The notes: a model not told the origin generated them from the sequence alone. A stretch of 64,000 bases of DNA from Sorghum bicolor (GCF_000003195.3 NC_012872.2:59501695-59565694), one strand, 5' to 3'. Counted from the stretch's first letter, positions 12,780 through 24,222 are shown. Made by a program: numbers and translations.

Positions 12780-13157
12780 TTAAGTTGTCGTGAAGCATAT
12801 GACTCTGCCTTCTTGCATTAGTACACACCCAATGCCTTTGCCTGAAGCATCACAATACACATCAAAAGATTTTTCAATATCAGGTTGAGCTAGCACTGGT
12901 GCAGTGGTCAACAACTTTTTCAAAGTCCGAAAAGCTTCTTCACACTCGGATGACCACACAAACTTGGTATCATTCTTCAGCAGTGTTGTCATTGGTTTAG
13001 AGATCTTGGAGAAGTCAGGGATAAACCTGCGATAATACCCTGCTAATCCTAAGAAACTCCGAACTTGATGTACTGAAATTGGTGACTTCCAGTCCAGAAC
13101 TTCCTGAACTTTGCTTGGATCTACTGCAACACCTTCAGCTGACAGGACATGACCCAA
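12780..13157 (-). pseudogene. RT C-terminus and start of RNase H, frameshifted fragment
   Basis: Continues the polyprotein after the single-base loss at about 13157. It carries GHVLSAEGV, the [15 protein letters not shown] connection motif and the start of RNase H ([13 protein letters not shown], which includes a catalytic Asp). The frame ends at about 12780, where 4 bases appear to be missing after RVI compared with relatives. Family knowledge says all of this is one protein in an active element. Confidence 0.9.
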
Positions 13158-15439
13158 AATTGAACTTCATCTATCCAGAATTCACACTTGCTAAACTTAG
13201 CATATAACTGATGTTCTCTCAGGCGAGTCAACACTATCCTGAGATGCTCTTCATGCTCTTCTTTAGTTTTGGAATAGATGAGAATGTCATCAATGAATAC
13301 CACCACGAATTTATCTAACTCTGGCATAAACACTGAATTCATCAAGTACATAAAATGTGCTGGGGCATTTGTCAGACCAAAAGACATGACCAGATATTCA
13401 TACAAACCATATCGGGTAGTGAATGCTGTTTTTGGAACATCTTTTGGCTTGATCTTAATTTGATGATACCCAGATCTCAAGTCTATCTTCGAAAATACCT
13501 TAGCACCAGTTAGTTGATCAAAGAGAAGGTCAATACGGGGCAAAGGATACTTATTTTTGATTGTTACTTCATTCAAAGGACGATAGTCCACACATAACCT
13601 CAAGGTATTGTCCTTTTTCTTCACAAAGATTGCCGGACAACCCCATGGTGATGAACTAGGTCGAATGAAACCTTTATCCATCAATTCTTGCAACTGAGTT
13701 TTTAGTTCTGCTAATTCTTTTGGTGGCATTCTATAAGCTCTTCTGGATATTGGTGTTGTCCCTGGCTTGAGCTCTATTTCAAACTCCACATCACGATCAG
13801 GTGGCAAACCAGGTAAATCCTCTGGAAACACATCAGGAAACTCACAGACCACTGGAATGTCCTTGATTTCCTTGACAGAGATAGCACATACTTGCTCAAC
13901 TGCTCTCTTAAGGGTAGGAAGATGGATAAGAAGTTGAGACTTGCTATCAGGTAAGTTAACCTTGATGGTTCTATTTAAGGTGTCTATAACTGCACCTCTC
14001 TGACTCATCCAGTTCATACCCAAGATCACATCTATACTTGGATCTTTTAACACTATCATGGATGTTGGAAATATATATCCACCCAAGTCTATTGGTACCT
14101 GATGTACCATCTCCTTAGTGCATAGTCGACCCCCAGGTGACTGTATAAAGAACTCATCTTTGGTTGCACCAATAGGTATATTATGCTTTTCCGCAAATGC
14201 TCTATTCATGAAAGTATGTGATGCACCAGAATCAAAAAGTGTAAGCGCTGAGTGTTGGGCAACAGGGAACATACCAAGCATCACTGGTTCTCCCTCAGGT
14301 ATAGCTTCAACTTGAGTATGGAAAACCCTTCCTGTTTTCTGAGTACCCTTACCCTTCTGCTGATTCTGGGCATTACCTTTGTTTTGATTTGCTTGCTGAT
14401 TTCCAACTGGCCTTGGTGCATTGACATTTGAGATATTTTGCCTTGGATATGGACATTCACGAGAAAAATGTCCACTCTTCCCACAATTGTAACAAGGGTT
14501 GTTTGCAGCTTGTGGCATTGGCGGACGGATGGCAGGAACATTTGGCTGGCGTTGAACATTGAATGGCACTGTCGGCCTTGCAAAAGTCCTCTGCATATTC
14601 TGCTGCTGAGGCGGCTGATAAGAAGGGCGATAAGATGGGCGGAACTGCTGAGCTGGATGATATACAAGCCTCTGACGCTTCTTGTTGCCGCCAGATGATC
14701 CGGACCCTGAGACAAACCCCTTCTTCTTCTTAGCCTCCTTATGTTTGCGGTTCTTTTCTTCACTGGAGATAGCAATGTTCACTGCCTCATGATAAGATAT
14801 ATTGCCACATGATGCCATCATTAGCTGAAGCTTTGTATTCAAGCCTCTCATGAAACAATCCTTCTTCTTTTCATCAGTGTTGACTTGCTCAATTGCATAT
14901 TGGGACAGATGATTAAACTTTCCAATATACTGTATGACTGAGTCATCCCCCTGACGGAGAGCTAAGAACTCTTCGAGCTTCATTTTCATAACTCCCTTGG
15001 GAATGTAATGAGCCCTGAAGGCTTCCTTGAATTCTCCCCAAGTGATTCGGTGGCGGGCTGGTTGAACAGCCAGCAAGTTTTCCCACCAAACCCCTGCTGC
15101 TCCTCTCAGCTGCTGAGCGGCGAAAGCTGGCTTCTGAGTTTCAGTACAGTTGATGAGACTGAACTTTTGCTCCATAGTGCGAAGCCAATCCTCAGCTTCG
15201 AGAGGTTCATCAGCTTTTGTGAATACTGGGGGACGAGTATCTGTGAAGTCAACATATGTGGTTTCTTCTCGGTTATTTCGACCACGGCCACGCTGACCAA
15301 CATTCTGGTTCTGTGCTAACAGTGTTGTTGCATTGACCAATGCTGCAATTGCATCAGCCAAAGAGGGTGGAACTGGTGGTGCATTAGGAAAATCATCCCC
15401 ACCCTGGGAAGAACTAGCTCCATGGTTGTTAGCAGACAT
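13121..15439 (-). pseudogene. Gag-protease-reverse transcriptase part of Ty3/gypsy polyprotein
   Basis: An open frame of 772 codons from ATG at 15439. The retrotransposon gag core is at about residues 60-230. A CCHC zinc knuckle [14 protein letters not shown] (316-329) packages RNA. The aspartic protease has LFDSGAS (401-407). Reverse transcriptase spans about 545-760, with [20 protein letters not shown] and the catalytic FIDD (715-718). The frame ends abnormally just after CEFWIDEVQ because one T is missing from a T-run at about 13157; the RT/RNase H connection continues in the next ORF in another frame. Gag and protease look intact, so virus-like particle assembly could be possible, but no full polyprotein can be made. 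Confidence 0.92.
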
Positions 15440-15663
15440 CTGTTTAAAAACACATCATACTTCGATTAACATACTTACTTAAACATCATACATCATGACT
15501 TACATAGCACAAACACGTTCATCTTATTTATCATACAAGTCCGCTCCTGGGCAGGACTACCGAAACCACTATCTTACACACTTCCCATACTAGAGGTTTT
15601 CTGACTAACTAAGTTACAAAGTCAGAAGATCACACTAGGTCATACTTCTTGCCTTCTCAACAC

Positions 15664-16131
15664 CTAGTCGTCATCCATATCCGACTCACTGGTGGTAACA
15701 TCCTCATCTGGAGTGGGAGTTCCTGGTTCTTCTGCTTCATCCTCAGAAGTATCACTATCCACTTGGATGACAACTGGTCCTTCCTCTGCTGCTTCAGGAG
15801 CCTCGGATGGATTGAGGGCATCCTGCAGCTGGTGCACTTCCTCATGGAGGATGTTGGTATAGGCCTCAAGATTGACCACATACCCCGCCATATGGTACAG
15901 CTGAACTTCCATGTTGATGTTGTCAGTGAGCATCAGGCGCATATCATTCTTCATAAGCCTGTAGGTCCTTGGCGAAGGAGGACCTCCGCTGGTGTCACTC
16001 CCGTTTCCATCGCTGGAGTTGTCAGTGCTGCTGTCGCTGCTGTCGGAGGGTGGCGGATCCCTTGATGCCAACTGGTGCCTTGGGACACGACCTCCGGTGG
16101 ACTTGCGAGCGGTTAGGCGGGTACGAGCCAT
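15664..16131 (-). CDS. Extra retrotransposon ORF with histone H3-tail-like N-terminus
   Basis: An intact 155-aa ORF with an ATG start between the PBS and gag (224 bp before gag). After the initiator Met, residues 1-17 read ARTRLTARKSTGGRVPR and the likeness runs to position 23. From memory of histone H3, 16 of 23 positions are identical. K9 with its ARKSTGG context is kept, while K4, K14, K18 and K23 are R, R, H and R. Next come a Ser/Asp-rich linker (about 25-52), a predicted helical segment (about 57-107) and VVIQVDSDTSEDE (120-132), which has the form of a SUMO-interacting motif. The tail is acidic. There is no histone fold, so it is not a histone. It could have been derived from a host H3 gene, since the DNA is also similar. 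Proposed chromatin or SUMO interactions are inference. It is unrelated to gag or pol domains. Confidence 0.85.
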   Translation of the reverse strand: MARTRLTARKSTGGRVPRHQLASRDPPPSDSSDSSTDNSSDGNGSDTSGGPPSPRTYRLMKNDMRLMLTDNINMEVQLYHMAGYVVNLEAYTNILHEEVHQLQDALNPSEAPEAAEEGPVVIQVDSDTSEDEAEEPGTPTPDEDVTTSESDMDDD

Positions 16132-16599
16132 CTGCCAAAATATTTTTATTTTGAATATTAGAACTATATATGTTCCAAGGTTAAAGGATAGAGTTTTACA
16201 ATTAGATAAACATATTACCTCTAATTATTAACAACTTTAAGGAGGAAAGTCAATTACATGTTTTCAATAATGATGCATGAAACGTACTTACGAACAAAGC
16301 ATACATCAAACAATTAATTAGCTTTAAATTAGTCACTTGATATAAAAGTGCATAAACTTGCTTTTCATAATTAGGGCAATATTATAAACATTGTTCCTTG
16401 TATATAAATATTACCATAATTATACTAAGAACATATCCATTTAGAGAGAAGGATAAGTCTAAAGAATGAATTGAGACAAGTTAGAAGCATACGACAAGCT
16501 TAGAAGCAATTTGGACTCAAACTAATTTGAAATTTGGTTTGACTCAAAAGCTTTTGAAATTTTTTAAATGAATACTGTTATACTTTCTAAGGGAAACCT

Positions 16600-16611
16600 G
16601 CTCTGATACCA
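16600..16611 (-). promoter_or_regulatory. Primer binding site, initiator tRNA-Met
   Basis: On the minus strand TGGTATCAGAGC lies two bases from the end of the 5' LTR. It is complementary to the 3' end of plant initiator tRNA-Met. Confidence 0.9.
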
Positions 16612-16613
16612 GC

Positions 16614-19600
16614 TGTGGCAGAACCTCCTGAATTAAGTGGCCCACATGCACACATCATTGTCCCAAAGACTTCTGATCGACGTGCATGAGTTCCAAATGA
16701 CTCAAGAAGTCTGTCGGGTGTCCTCGGGAAACCCGAATCATCCACGTAACATTCTTTTCAGGAATTCCCTCATCAAGCATCACAGTATTACAACATTTCA
16801 TAGATAAGAGAAATCAGAGTAAAAGCGGAAATTTTACATAACGTAGATTGAAACTTAAGTTCATAGTTTACAAACCATAAGTATTTGATACATAAAAAGC
16901 TTCGGAACTTTATATTACATAAACCATAGATCACACAACAAATTTTACTTGCCCAAAGTCACTCATCAGATTCATCATCATCATAACTCTCCTCCACAAG
17001 AGTAAAGTAACCATGACCATCAAAAGGATTATCAAAGGGTTCACCTGCAACAGGGGTTAATAAACCCTGAGTACAAAAGTACTCAACAAGACTTAACCGA
17101 CTAATAAAGAGGTGGAGACTCAGGTATGCAGGCTATAGGGGTTCAAGGTAAAGCTTTATCAAGATCAAGTATTTCTTTTGCATAAAAGCTTACTAAGAGT
17201 AAAGCCTACTTTCAAGTTTTAACTCAAGATTATCACTTATAACTAGCCAAGATCATTATCCAACTTTCATAAACAAATCACCTTTTTTCTTATACCAAAG
17301 ATTCACTTACTACTACGATGATGGTACGAGGATTGAGGCTCCATATCCGAGGAAACACGGCGATTCGAATCGATTAAACCCAGCTGGGGATTCAGTACCA
17401 CACGACATATGTAGAACTTAATCTTGCATATGTCAACCTGTTTCTATAGATCCTCCCATACAAGAACGGGTCCAGCGTCACCCGAGAGTACAGTACACCA
17501 CCATCCTACAGCCAATCTAGATGTTTCCCGGTCATCTCAGATCCGTAAGGTGGGTACACGCTACTCTCGCCATCTCTCCACTCCCAGTACGCGGTTAGCC
17601 GTTCTCAAGTATCAGAATAGCTATAGGTAAGGCTTACCAGCGCATGTGGGCTGTACTCAAATTTCTCAATCACAACAGGCCAATCAACGGTACGGTCCTT
17701 AATCGACACAGTTGGAGACACTACTTTAAGACTCCATTCTTAAAGCAAGTCCACCGACCGGTCTCAAATTGAAACATTATTAACCAAAAAATATGCCACA
17801 ACAACCCTTCAAACTTTCTCATTTGAAAACTTATCTAATGAGCAGGGCTAAGCATACTAAGCATTTTTATAAAGCAAGTATCAAGGTTAATATTGAAATC
17901 ATCAAGGTAGATAATGCAGCAAATAGGATTCATTCAACTCCTATTCACCTAATGCATCATATTAACTCAAGTGATATAAATAACTTTATGAAAATACAAG
18001 GATAGGGTTTAATGTCCGGGGCTTGCCTTGACCGGAAGGGAAGTTCGGCAACTCAACAACACTCGAAGGATCCACAAACTCGGAAGAAACCCACTGGGGA
18101 TCATATTCTTCCGGAGCGTATTCTATACGTAAAAGTGCATATGCATGATTATGATATTCTCATGGCATGGTAAAGACAGGTTACATGTTCTTGGATGACA
18201 ACAATAAACATGACTATCTCGAGTACAATTTACCTTCACGGTATAGAAACAACTAACTTAGCTACCCAAAAACATAGATTATTTCTAAACAAGTTTTATT
18301 ATTTTCATTAAGCAATATTGGGTATCTATCAAACAATAAAGATCATATATATAAAAAAAATCATAACCAGGGAGCATGTTATGCTAAGTGACCACTGGTT
18401 GTCAAACAATCTAAAATATCACCCAAATCCTAAAGGGATTAATTATTTCTATTTCTTTTATAAGCATTTAAATAGCTTTATTAAGAAACAGAGCATACTT
18501 TATCAAAAATAACTGAAATAATTTCTGAAGCTAGATAATATTAACACAAGTTCACATATTAAATTTCATGATTTTTGGATATATCTATAAATTGTTAAAA
18601 TTCATGGAAGGTTTATTCATTAATAAACAGGGGCAATTTTCATATACATGCAAACTATCAGAAAATGGAATCTAATATTTTTATTGGGTTCTAAATATTT
18701 CAGGGAGCCTATACAAAAATTTTCATCATTTTTGGATCACCAAACAATTTATGGCAGAAATTCAAACATCAACCATTTTTAAACAAAAAAGGAAAAAGAA
18801 AAGCAATTCGAAACTGGGCGAGGCCCAGCCAAAAAGGCCCACAGGCCGGCCCGAACTTGTGCTGCGCACGCCCGCGCCCTCTCCCTCACGCGGGACGCTG
18901 ACAGGCAGACCCCACCTGTCAGCTCCGTCCCGTTCACGCGCGGCGGCTCGGCCGCGACTCCGGCGGCCGATAGCGAGGTCCTCGGCCTCCGCGCGCGTGC
19001 GCGTCAGCTCCGTCTCACTTCCGCGGATCGATTCCTACCACTTGCTCGCGCTCTACCGCTCTCTGTCTATCCCAATCGCGTCACCGGCGGACGACCGCCA
19101 TGACCGACCATCGTCCGGCCATCAGGACCCGATAGAGCGCAAGCTGACGGCCTAGTGAGCTTCCACAGGGGTTGGGGAGGGTGGTGCTCACGCTGCAAGG
19201 CTCGGGGAAGCAGCTGAAGTTGCTGGCGACGGAGGCAGTGTTGCCGACGGACGCTCTGAGCTCCACGACTTTGTTCCGGCGATCCTGCCCGCGTCCAAGA
19301 CGAAAGAGTGAACGCATGAGCTGAAGGAGCGGAAGAGAAACCGGAAACAACCACGAGGAACACGTGCCACTTACTAGAATCACGTGGCCATGGAGGGAGC
19401 TTCTCGGCGGCGGTTCTGGCCGGAGATGGAGAAGATGGTGACGTCCCGGCGATTGAGAGGTTTATGGAGTGGACTTGGTGGTGCTCTGGGTTCGCAAGGA
19501 GGTGGCGAACATCGTGGACAGCTCAATTTGATGCGAGGAGGATCGAGCACGGCCAATTTGGATGGGGACGAGGTGCTGCTCCTTGGTGCTCCGGTGGCAG

Positions 19601-20537
19601 AAAAGAGGTCGGTGCTCGCAGGAGAGAAGGGCACGTCGCGCTCCTGGTTGCCAACAGGTGCTCCACATCGTCACGGACGTGAACACGCGCGTGGACGAGG
19701 TAAAACGGTGGCCATGCGCTGGCATTCACCGATCAACTCTCGGCTGTCCACCGCCATGAACAGGAGCCAAAGCTTATCCCCCCCTTTCTCCCAAAGTACT
19801 CTCTGTCTTTTTGTGAAATGCAACCAAACTTTGAATAGAAGTCAAAATTTCATCAAAATAAAAGTTGTACAAAATTTTGTGAGCTACAAAACATCTTTTG
19901 GTGGCCAGAGCCAAATCTGAGTGGAAGTTAGCTAAATTGGCCAAACAGTTTTGAAATTCAAACTCAAATCAAAGAAATTCCAAATTTTTGAATCGGGGCA
20001 AAACAGAATTTCCAAAATTACTTTTGATTTTGTGTAACAACTTGAAAAACTCCCAACATGAAAGTCAACTTTCATGTTGACCATTTTTCAAAATTCCAAA
20101 CAGATTTTGAATTGGAGATTTAAGTTTGAAAAGGGGACACTTTCCGGAAATCTGTATTTTCAAAATTACTTTGGATTTTGTACTAAATCTTTAAAAACTC
20201 AAAACACCAAAGTTGTACATATTAACAAGATCTACAACTTTTCTTTTGAACTCAACTTCAAATTTTGCTTGGTTTTTGAATTACATAAAAGGGGGTAAAT
20301 CTAGGATTTTGAAAACTAGGGTTCCCCCCCTAAGTCTTTCGGAAAAACTTTCACCCAAGGTTTTTAAACTCCAAAACAAGCATCCATACATAAAATAAAC
20401 ACACTTTAAATTCCTAAACACATTCATCCAAAATAAACTTATTTTAAGTTGATGCATCAGGGTTTACTTATCAATCAACTATGCCATGCTCATGATGACA
20501 TGCCATGTTTTAGTTCGCTTAACACGAGAGTGTTACA
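16614..20537 (-). repeat. Right LTR (5' LTR of the minus-strand element)
   Basis: Same termini as the left LTR and nearly the same sequence. The ~24-bp loss at about 20062 lies inside an inverted motif (catgaaagt...actttcatg). As the 5' LTR it would carry the promoter for the element's transcript, which reads toward lower coordinates. ORFs inside it differ between the two LTRs and are not believed. Confidence 0.95.
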
Positions 20538-20577
20538 AAAAATTTTGGGATTTTGAGTGGAAGTAAACAAGGCCTAA

Positions 20578-21620
20578 ATACATATGTAAAACATTGAAAA
20601 AAAATCATTGAGACATACATGATGTACTTATTTATCTCATTTATAAGGTATCATCGTATTGTTTGACACCCCCTTAATCAAAAGTCCTTGTTCCACAACT
20701 GCTTGAAATTTGTTCAGATTTTTTAATTAGTCCAGAAAATACTTAAAAAAATTGGTTCCTTCTGGTTCTATGCCATGTGCGCCCAACGAATCATGTCTCA
20801 AATGACTGCGACCTTGCTCACTGAAACAGCGAACCAAAACTAGAAGACTCCGCTCGTCAAAACAGACAAGCCTGTCCGTTTGGCTGCTGAAAGTGTTATT
20901 CATTGGTTTCTATAAGAGAGAAAAACACTGCTGAATAGATAACAGATTTGATAGATAACTCCACAAAAATGATAGAAATATGAGTTAAACTACCTTCGCG
21001 GCCACGTCGATGGAAGAGCATCTTGACCGCCTCCTCGATTATAACGACAATGATTAGCAGCATTATTCTTAGCTGGGCTGGGCATTGATCTCTCGCTCAG
21101 AACATCATCGTGGAGGCCTAAACCACCGATAGGCTATTTGCGGCTTGATTTGGTGCTACTGAGCCGATGGTGACCGATCACCAGCTCCACGCCCACACGC
21201 CACAGTGTCCGTGTTCCGGCCATATGCATATGCTTAGAAACAGCACGCTCCTTGGTTGTTGGCACACCCTTAATCTGCAGTGGTTAGGTTAGGCCCGGGG
21301 TCCGTACCTGCCAACTACAAGGCAGCTCCAAAGCCATCGCGCGTGTGTCATTATCGACCTACTAGTTCAGGCCTCAGACACGCTCTTCGACCTGATGTCT
21401 TTGCCATTTTTTCAGCCTTTTTTTTCGTACTAATAGTACCTTGTGCCTAGGACGTCTATTAATCTTACCTTGCTTTGGTGATCTGATCATCAGGAATGTA
21501 CAATCTGCGCTCGACTGAAAAAAGGCTCATTGGAGTAAGCAGCTTGCACGAACCTGATGCTAGTATGTGGTTGCCAAGTAAGCCAGCAGACGCAGTCCAC
21601 AGTCCGTCGCGCCAAGTCCC
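20578..21620. other. Intergenic DNA, nothing recognised
   Basis: AT-rich with a moderately GC-rich part at 21000-21340. No ORF of interest, RNA gene or bounded repeat seen. Confidence 0.4.
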
Positions 21621-21864
21621 GGGCCTTGTTTAGTTTCGAAAAGTTAAAAGTTTTCGGTACCGTAGCACTTTCGTTTGTTTGTGACAAATATTATCTAATC
21701 ATAGACTAACTAGGATTAAAAGATTCGTCTTGTGATTTACAGCTAAACTGTGTAATTAGTTTTTGTTTTCGTTTATATTTAATGTTTCATGCATATGCCA
21801 CAAGATTCGATGTGACAGGAAATCTTGAAAACTTTTTGGTTTTCAGAATGAACTAAATAAGCCC
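21621..21864. mobile_element. Tourist-like MITE, GGCCTTGTTTAGTT family
   Basis: Left end GGGCCTTGTTTAGTTTCG and right end AACTAAATAAGCCC. It carries the family core: cactttcgtttgttt, then aaaagattcgtct, then tcgatgtgac. Target duplication is unclear. Confidence 0.8.
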
Positions 21865-22842
21865 TGAATTTGAAGCTGTGCAGGGCACGGCAACGCAGAG
21901 ATGCTTCTACGTGTCGCCGTCGCGTGGCCGGCCGGCTAGCAGCGGCACCGGCACGCGACGGCTTACCGAGACGAGGACGGGCAGACACATACTGGCAAAG
22001 ATCGAGAAAAGACCATGTTTTTCAATCTTCACCTGTCTGTGATCCGCCGAGGCCTGCAGGTGCACCGACGTGGTCACCAACTGAAATCAAGCAGAGTACC
22101 TGGCAGATCCGTATGCCGTTTGCGATCGGGTTTTATGGACGGTTTTGATCTGGCGCATGTGTTTAGTGTTACCTTTCGGAAATCCTTGCAAAAGAGACGA
22201 CACACATCTTTTGGAAAAAGCAGGGTTATTCTGTCCTGGCTAGACCTGTCGAGGGCATGTGCCATATTTTTTTTCTCACACAAAGCCTGTTATAGTGAAC
22301 ACACCAAATAGCATCGTCCTGTACTAGTATAGGGGCATGAGACATGACCAAGCTCTCCAGGCAAGAAGTCGTGTCTAGCTCATGCGTAGTTTTACCTCGT
22401 TTTAGATAGATCAGAGATTCATAATCTACACTTTTTTTTGTTGTTGTTGTATGTATAAAGTTCTTCCCAAGATGTTGTTTTGTCCTGTCTGCAATTTCTT
22501 CTTATCAATATATATCGGCAGCTCTCCTCCTCGGTTGATTTTTTTTAAAAAAAGAGTCTTACGCGAAGAATCATCTTGTGCAGCCGCTTGTCTTCTCATA
22601 ATAAATTAGCCAACAATAATTTCAGTCATGACTTTTCAAACTGAAGAACTGTTGTTTACATTGCTTAAACTTGTTATTAATGGTTCTGCTAATTTCAAGT
22701 AGCATGAAAATATCCAAACCGAGCCTAAAAAGTTGGATGCGGAGCATGTCTAAGATTTTTTTAAACTCACTCTAAATCACCATTTGGATAGTCATATGCA
22801 TAAAAATTGTTTTTATATTTTTTCACTCTACACAACTCTAAC

Positions 22843-23860
22843 AACTTTTCTATATCATGTGCGCACTCTAGAGAGTCATTCTTACTTTCCATCTTTATCT
22901 AGCAAGAAACCTAGAATAAAGAATGCTTATATTTAAATAACAAAGTAAAGAAGCTTTTTGAGGGGTATTTTTTATCAAAATCTCTATTCCTGATATTCAG
23001 TAAGGATATAGAGACTCCCTTGAAGTTTGTATAAAGTGTCAATTTTGAAGTTTTCAATACGCACAGCTCGTGAAGCCTTGCTTGGCACATCTACCTTTCC
23101 GAGGGCCATCTCAAGTATAGAATTTCAGACTAAGAGCTACTAAAAAATCTTTGTATATCCTTCCTAACTGATGATAGGAATATACATTTATATACTCCGT
23201 GAAAACCTGTGCAAACCATGGCAGAAAATTCATCTAAATTCACCAAAAAAATCACACATATAGATGATATGATGATACACAACCTTGTAAAATATCTTAT
23301 CCAAACTCAAAATAACAAATTTCTAGCAAATCTTGTGGACACCTTTCTGGCTTGAAATTTGTTATTTTTATATCTCACAAACAAAGTTGAGTTTGGACAA
23401 GATATTTTACAATGTTGTGTATCATCAAATCATCCACATGTGTGATTTTTTTTATGAATTTAGACGATTTTTTTGCCATGGTTTGCACAGGTTTTCACGG
23501 AGGTTGTGGTTTGCACTAGATATGTTCCCATATATAAAAACCTTCAACAACTTCTTTAGTTAGATCTCTAGATATAATCATCATAATTTAGATTTCTTGT
23601 AATTAAATATGGAGAGCGAGAATGAACTCTAGAGTGCTCATAAGACATGGAAAATGTTTTCTATATCTTTCCATCATTTAACAACTTTTCTATATCTTAT
23701 GCGTATTCTAGAGAGTTAGCCTCATTCTGCGTATTTGGTTAACAAGAAATTTAGAATAGAGAATACTGTATTCAGAGATTCTAAATAAAGAAATTGCTAG
23801 AGGATATTTTTGTAACCAAAATTTCTATTTCTATCAATTAGAAATGATATAAAGGGACTT
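22843..23860. repeat. Compound repeat with long hairpin
   Basis: Two diverged direct copies (about 22843-23010 and 23680-23870, sharing AACAACTTTTCTATATC and CTCTAGAGAGT-like motifs) flank the hairpin at 23194-23502. This suggests one composite foldback-type element or two related MITEs. Confidence 0.5.
23194..23502. repeat. Long inverted repeat, arms ~130-149 bp, 30-bp loop
   Basis: The left arm 23194-23323 (CTCCGTGAAAACCTGTGCAA...AACAAATTTC) matches the reverse complement of 23354-23502 at roughly 90%, with one ~18-bp insertion in the right arm. A transcript would fold into a near-perfect long hairpin, a typical small-RNA source. No mature miRNA family is recognised. Confidence 0.8.
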
Positions 23861-23974
23861 TCAGTGTTTGCTCCGATTACATTAAGAGTCTATTTTAATA
23901 TATCACAAAAAATAGATTAATCATAAGTATCAATCTATAATTTTTAGAGGCAGAAGTACAAAAATACATAGATA

Positions 23975-24222
23975 CTCCCTTCATCCACGAAAGAGTCAAT
24001 TTCTAGAGTTGTTTTAAGTCAAACATTTTAAAGTTTAATAATTTTTTTAGAAAAATGCTAAGATTTATAGCATTAAATTAGTATCATTAGATTCATCGTA
24101 GAATATCTTTTCATATGATGCGCATTTTATATCATAGATATTGTTATTTTTTTATAAAGTTAGTTAAATTTAAAAAAGTTTGACTAGCACGAATTATAAG
24201 AATTAATTCTTTACGGAGGGAG
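23975..24222. mobile_element. Stowaway-like MITE
   Basis: Starts CTCCCTTCATCC after TA and ends ACGGAGGGAG. AT-rich core of Tc1/mariner Stowaway type; the right TA duplication is degraded. Confidence 0.65.

Larger units (their letters stand above)
6887..20537 (-). mobile_element. Ty3/gypsy chromovirus (Tekay/Del-like) LTR retrotransposon, 13.65 kb
   Basis: Two nearly identical ~3.9-kb LTRs (6887-10832 and 16614-20537), each starting TG and ending CA, flank a 5.8-kb internal region coding on the minus strand. Target duplication is AAAAA (6882-6886 and 20538-20542). Order in element orientation: LTR, tRNA-iMet PBS, extra ORF, gag, protease, RT, RNase H, integrase with chromodomain-like end, PPT, LTR. 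Long LTRs, the GPY/F integrase module and the C-terminal chromodomain-like segment place it in the Tekay/Del chromoviruses. Two frameshifts in pol make this copy non-autonomous. By eye I see about 20-25 LTR substitutions plus small indels. That is near 0.5% divergence, or roughly 0.2 million years at 1.3e-8 substitutions per site per year. Confidence 0.95.
6676..20574. mobile_element. Tourist-like MITE split by an LTR retrotransposon
   Basis: The left part is 6676-6886 (GGCCGTGTTTAGTT...) and the right part 20538-20574 (...GTAAACAAGGCC), with TAA on both outer sides (6673-6675 and 20575-20577). The two parts rejoin to about 248 bp, the length of the intact copies elsewhere in this window. The TIR and 3-bp TAA duplication fit the PIF/Harbinger (Tourist) superfamily. 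Confidence 0.85.

Noticed and set aside
18751..19920. Long plus-strand ORFs (134 and 178 codons) in the right LTR
   Set aside because: They are antisense to the element, and in the left LTR the same region is interrupted by single-base differences. GC-rich LTR sequence opens frames by chance.
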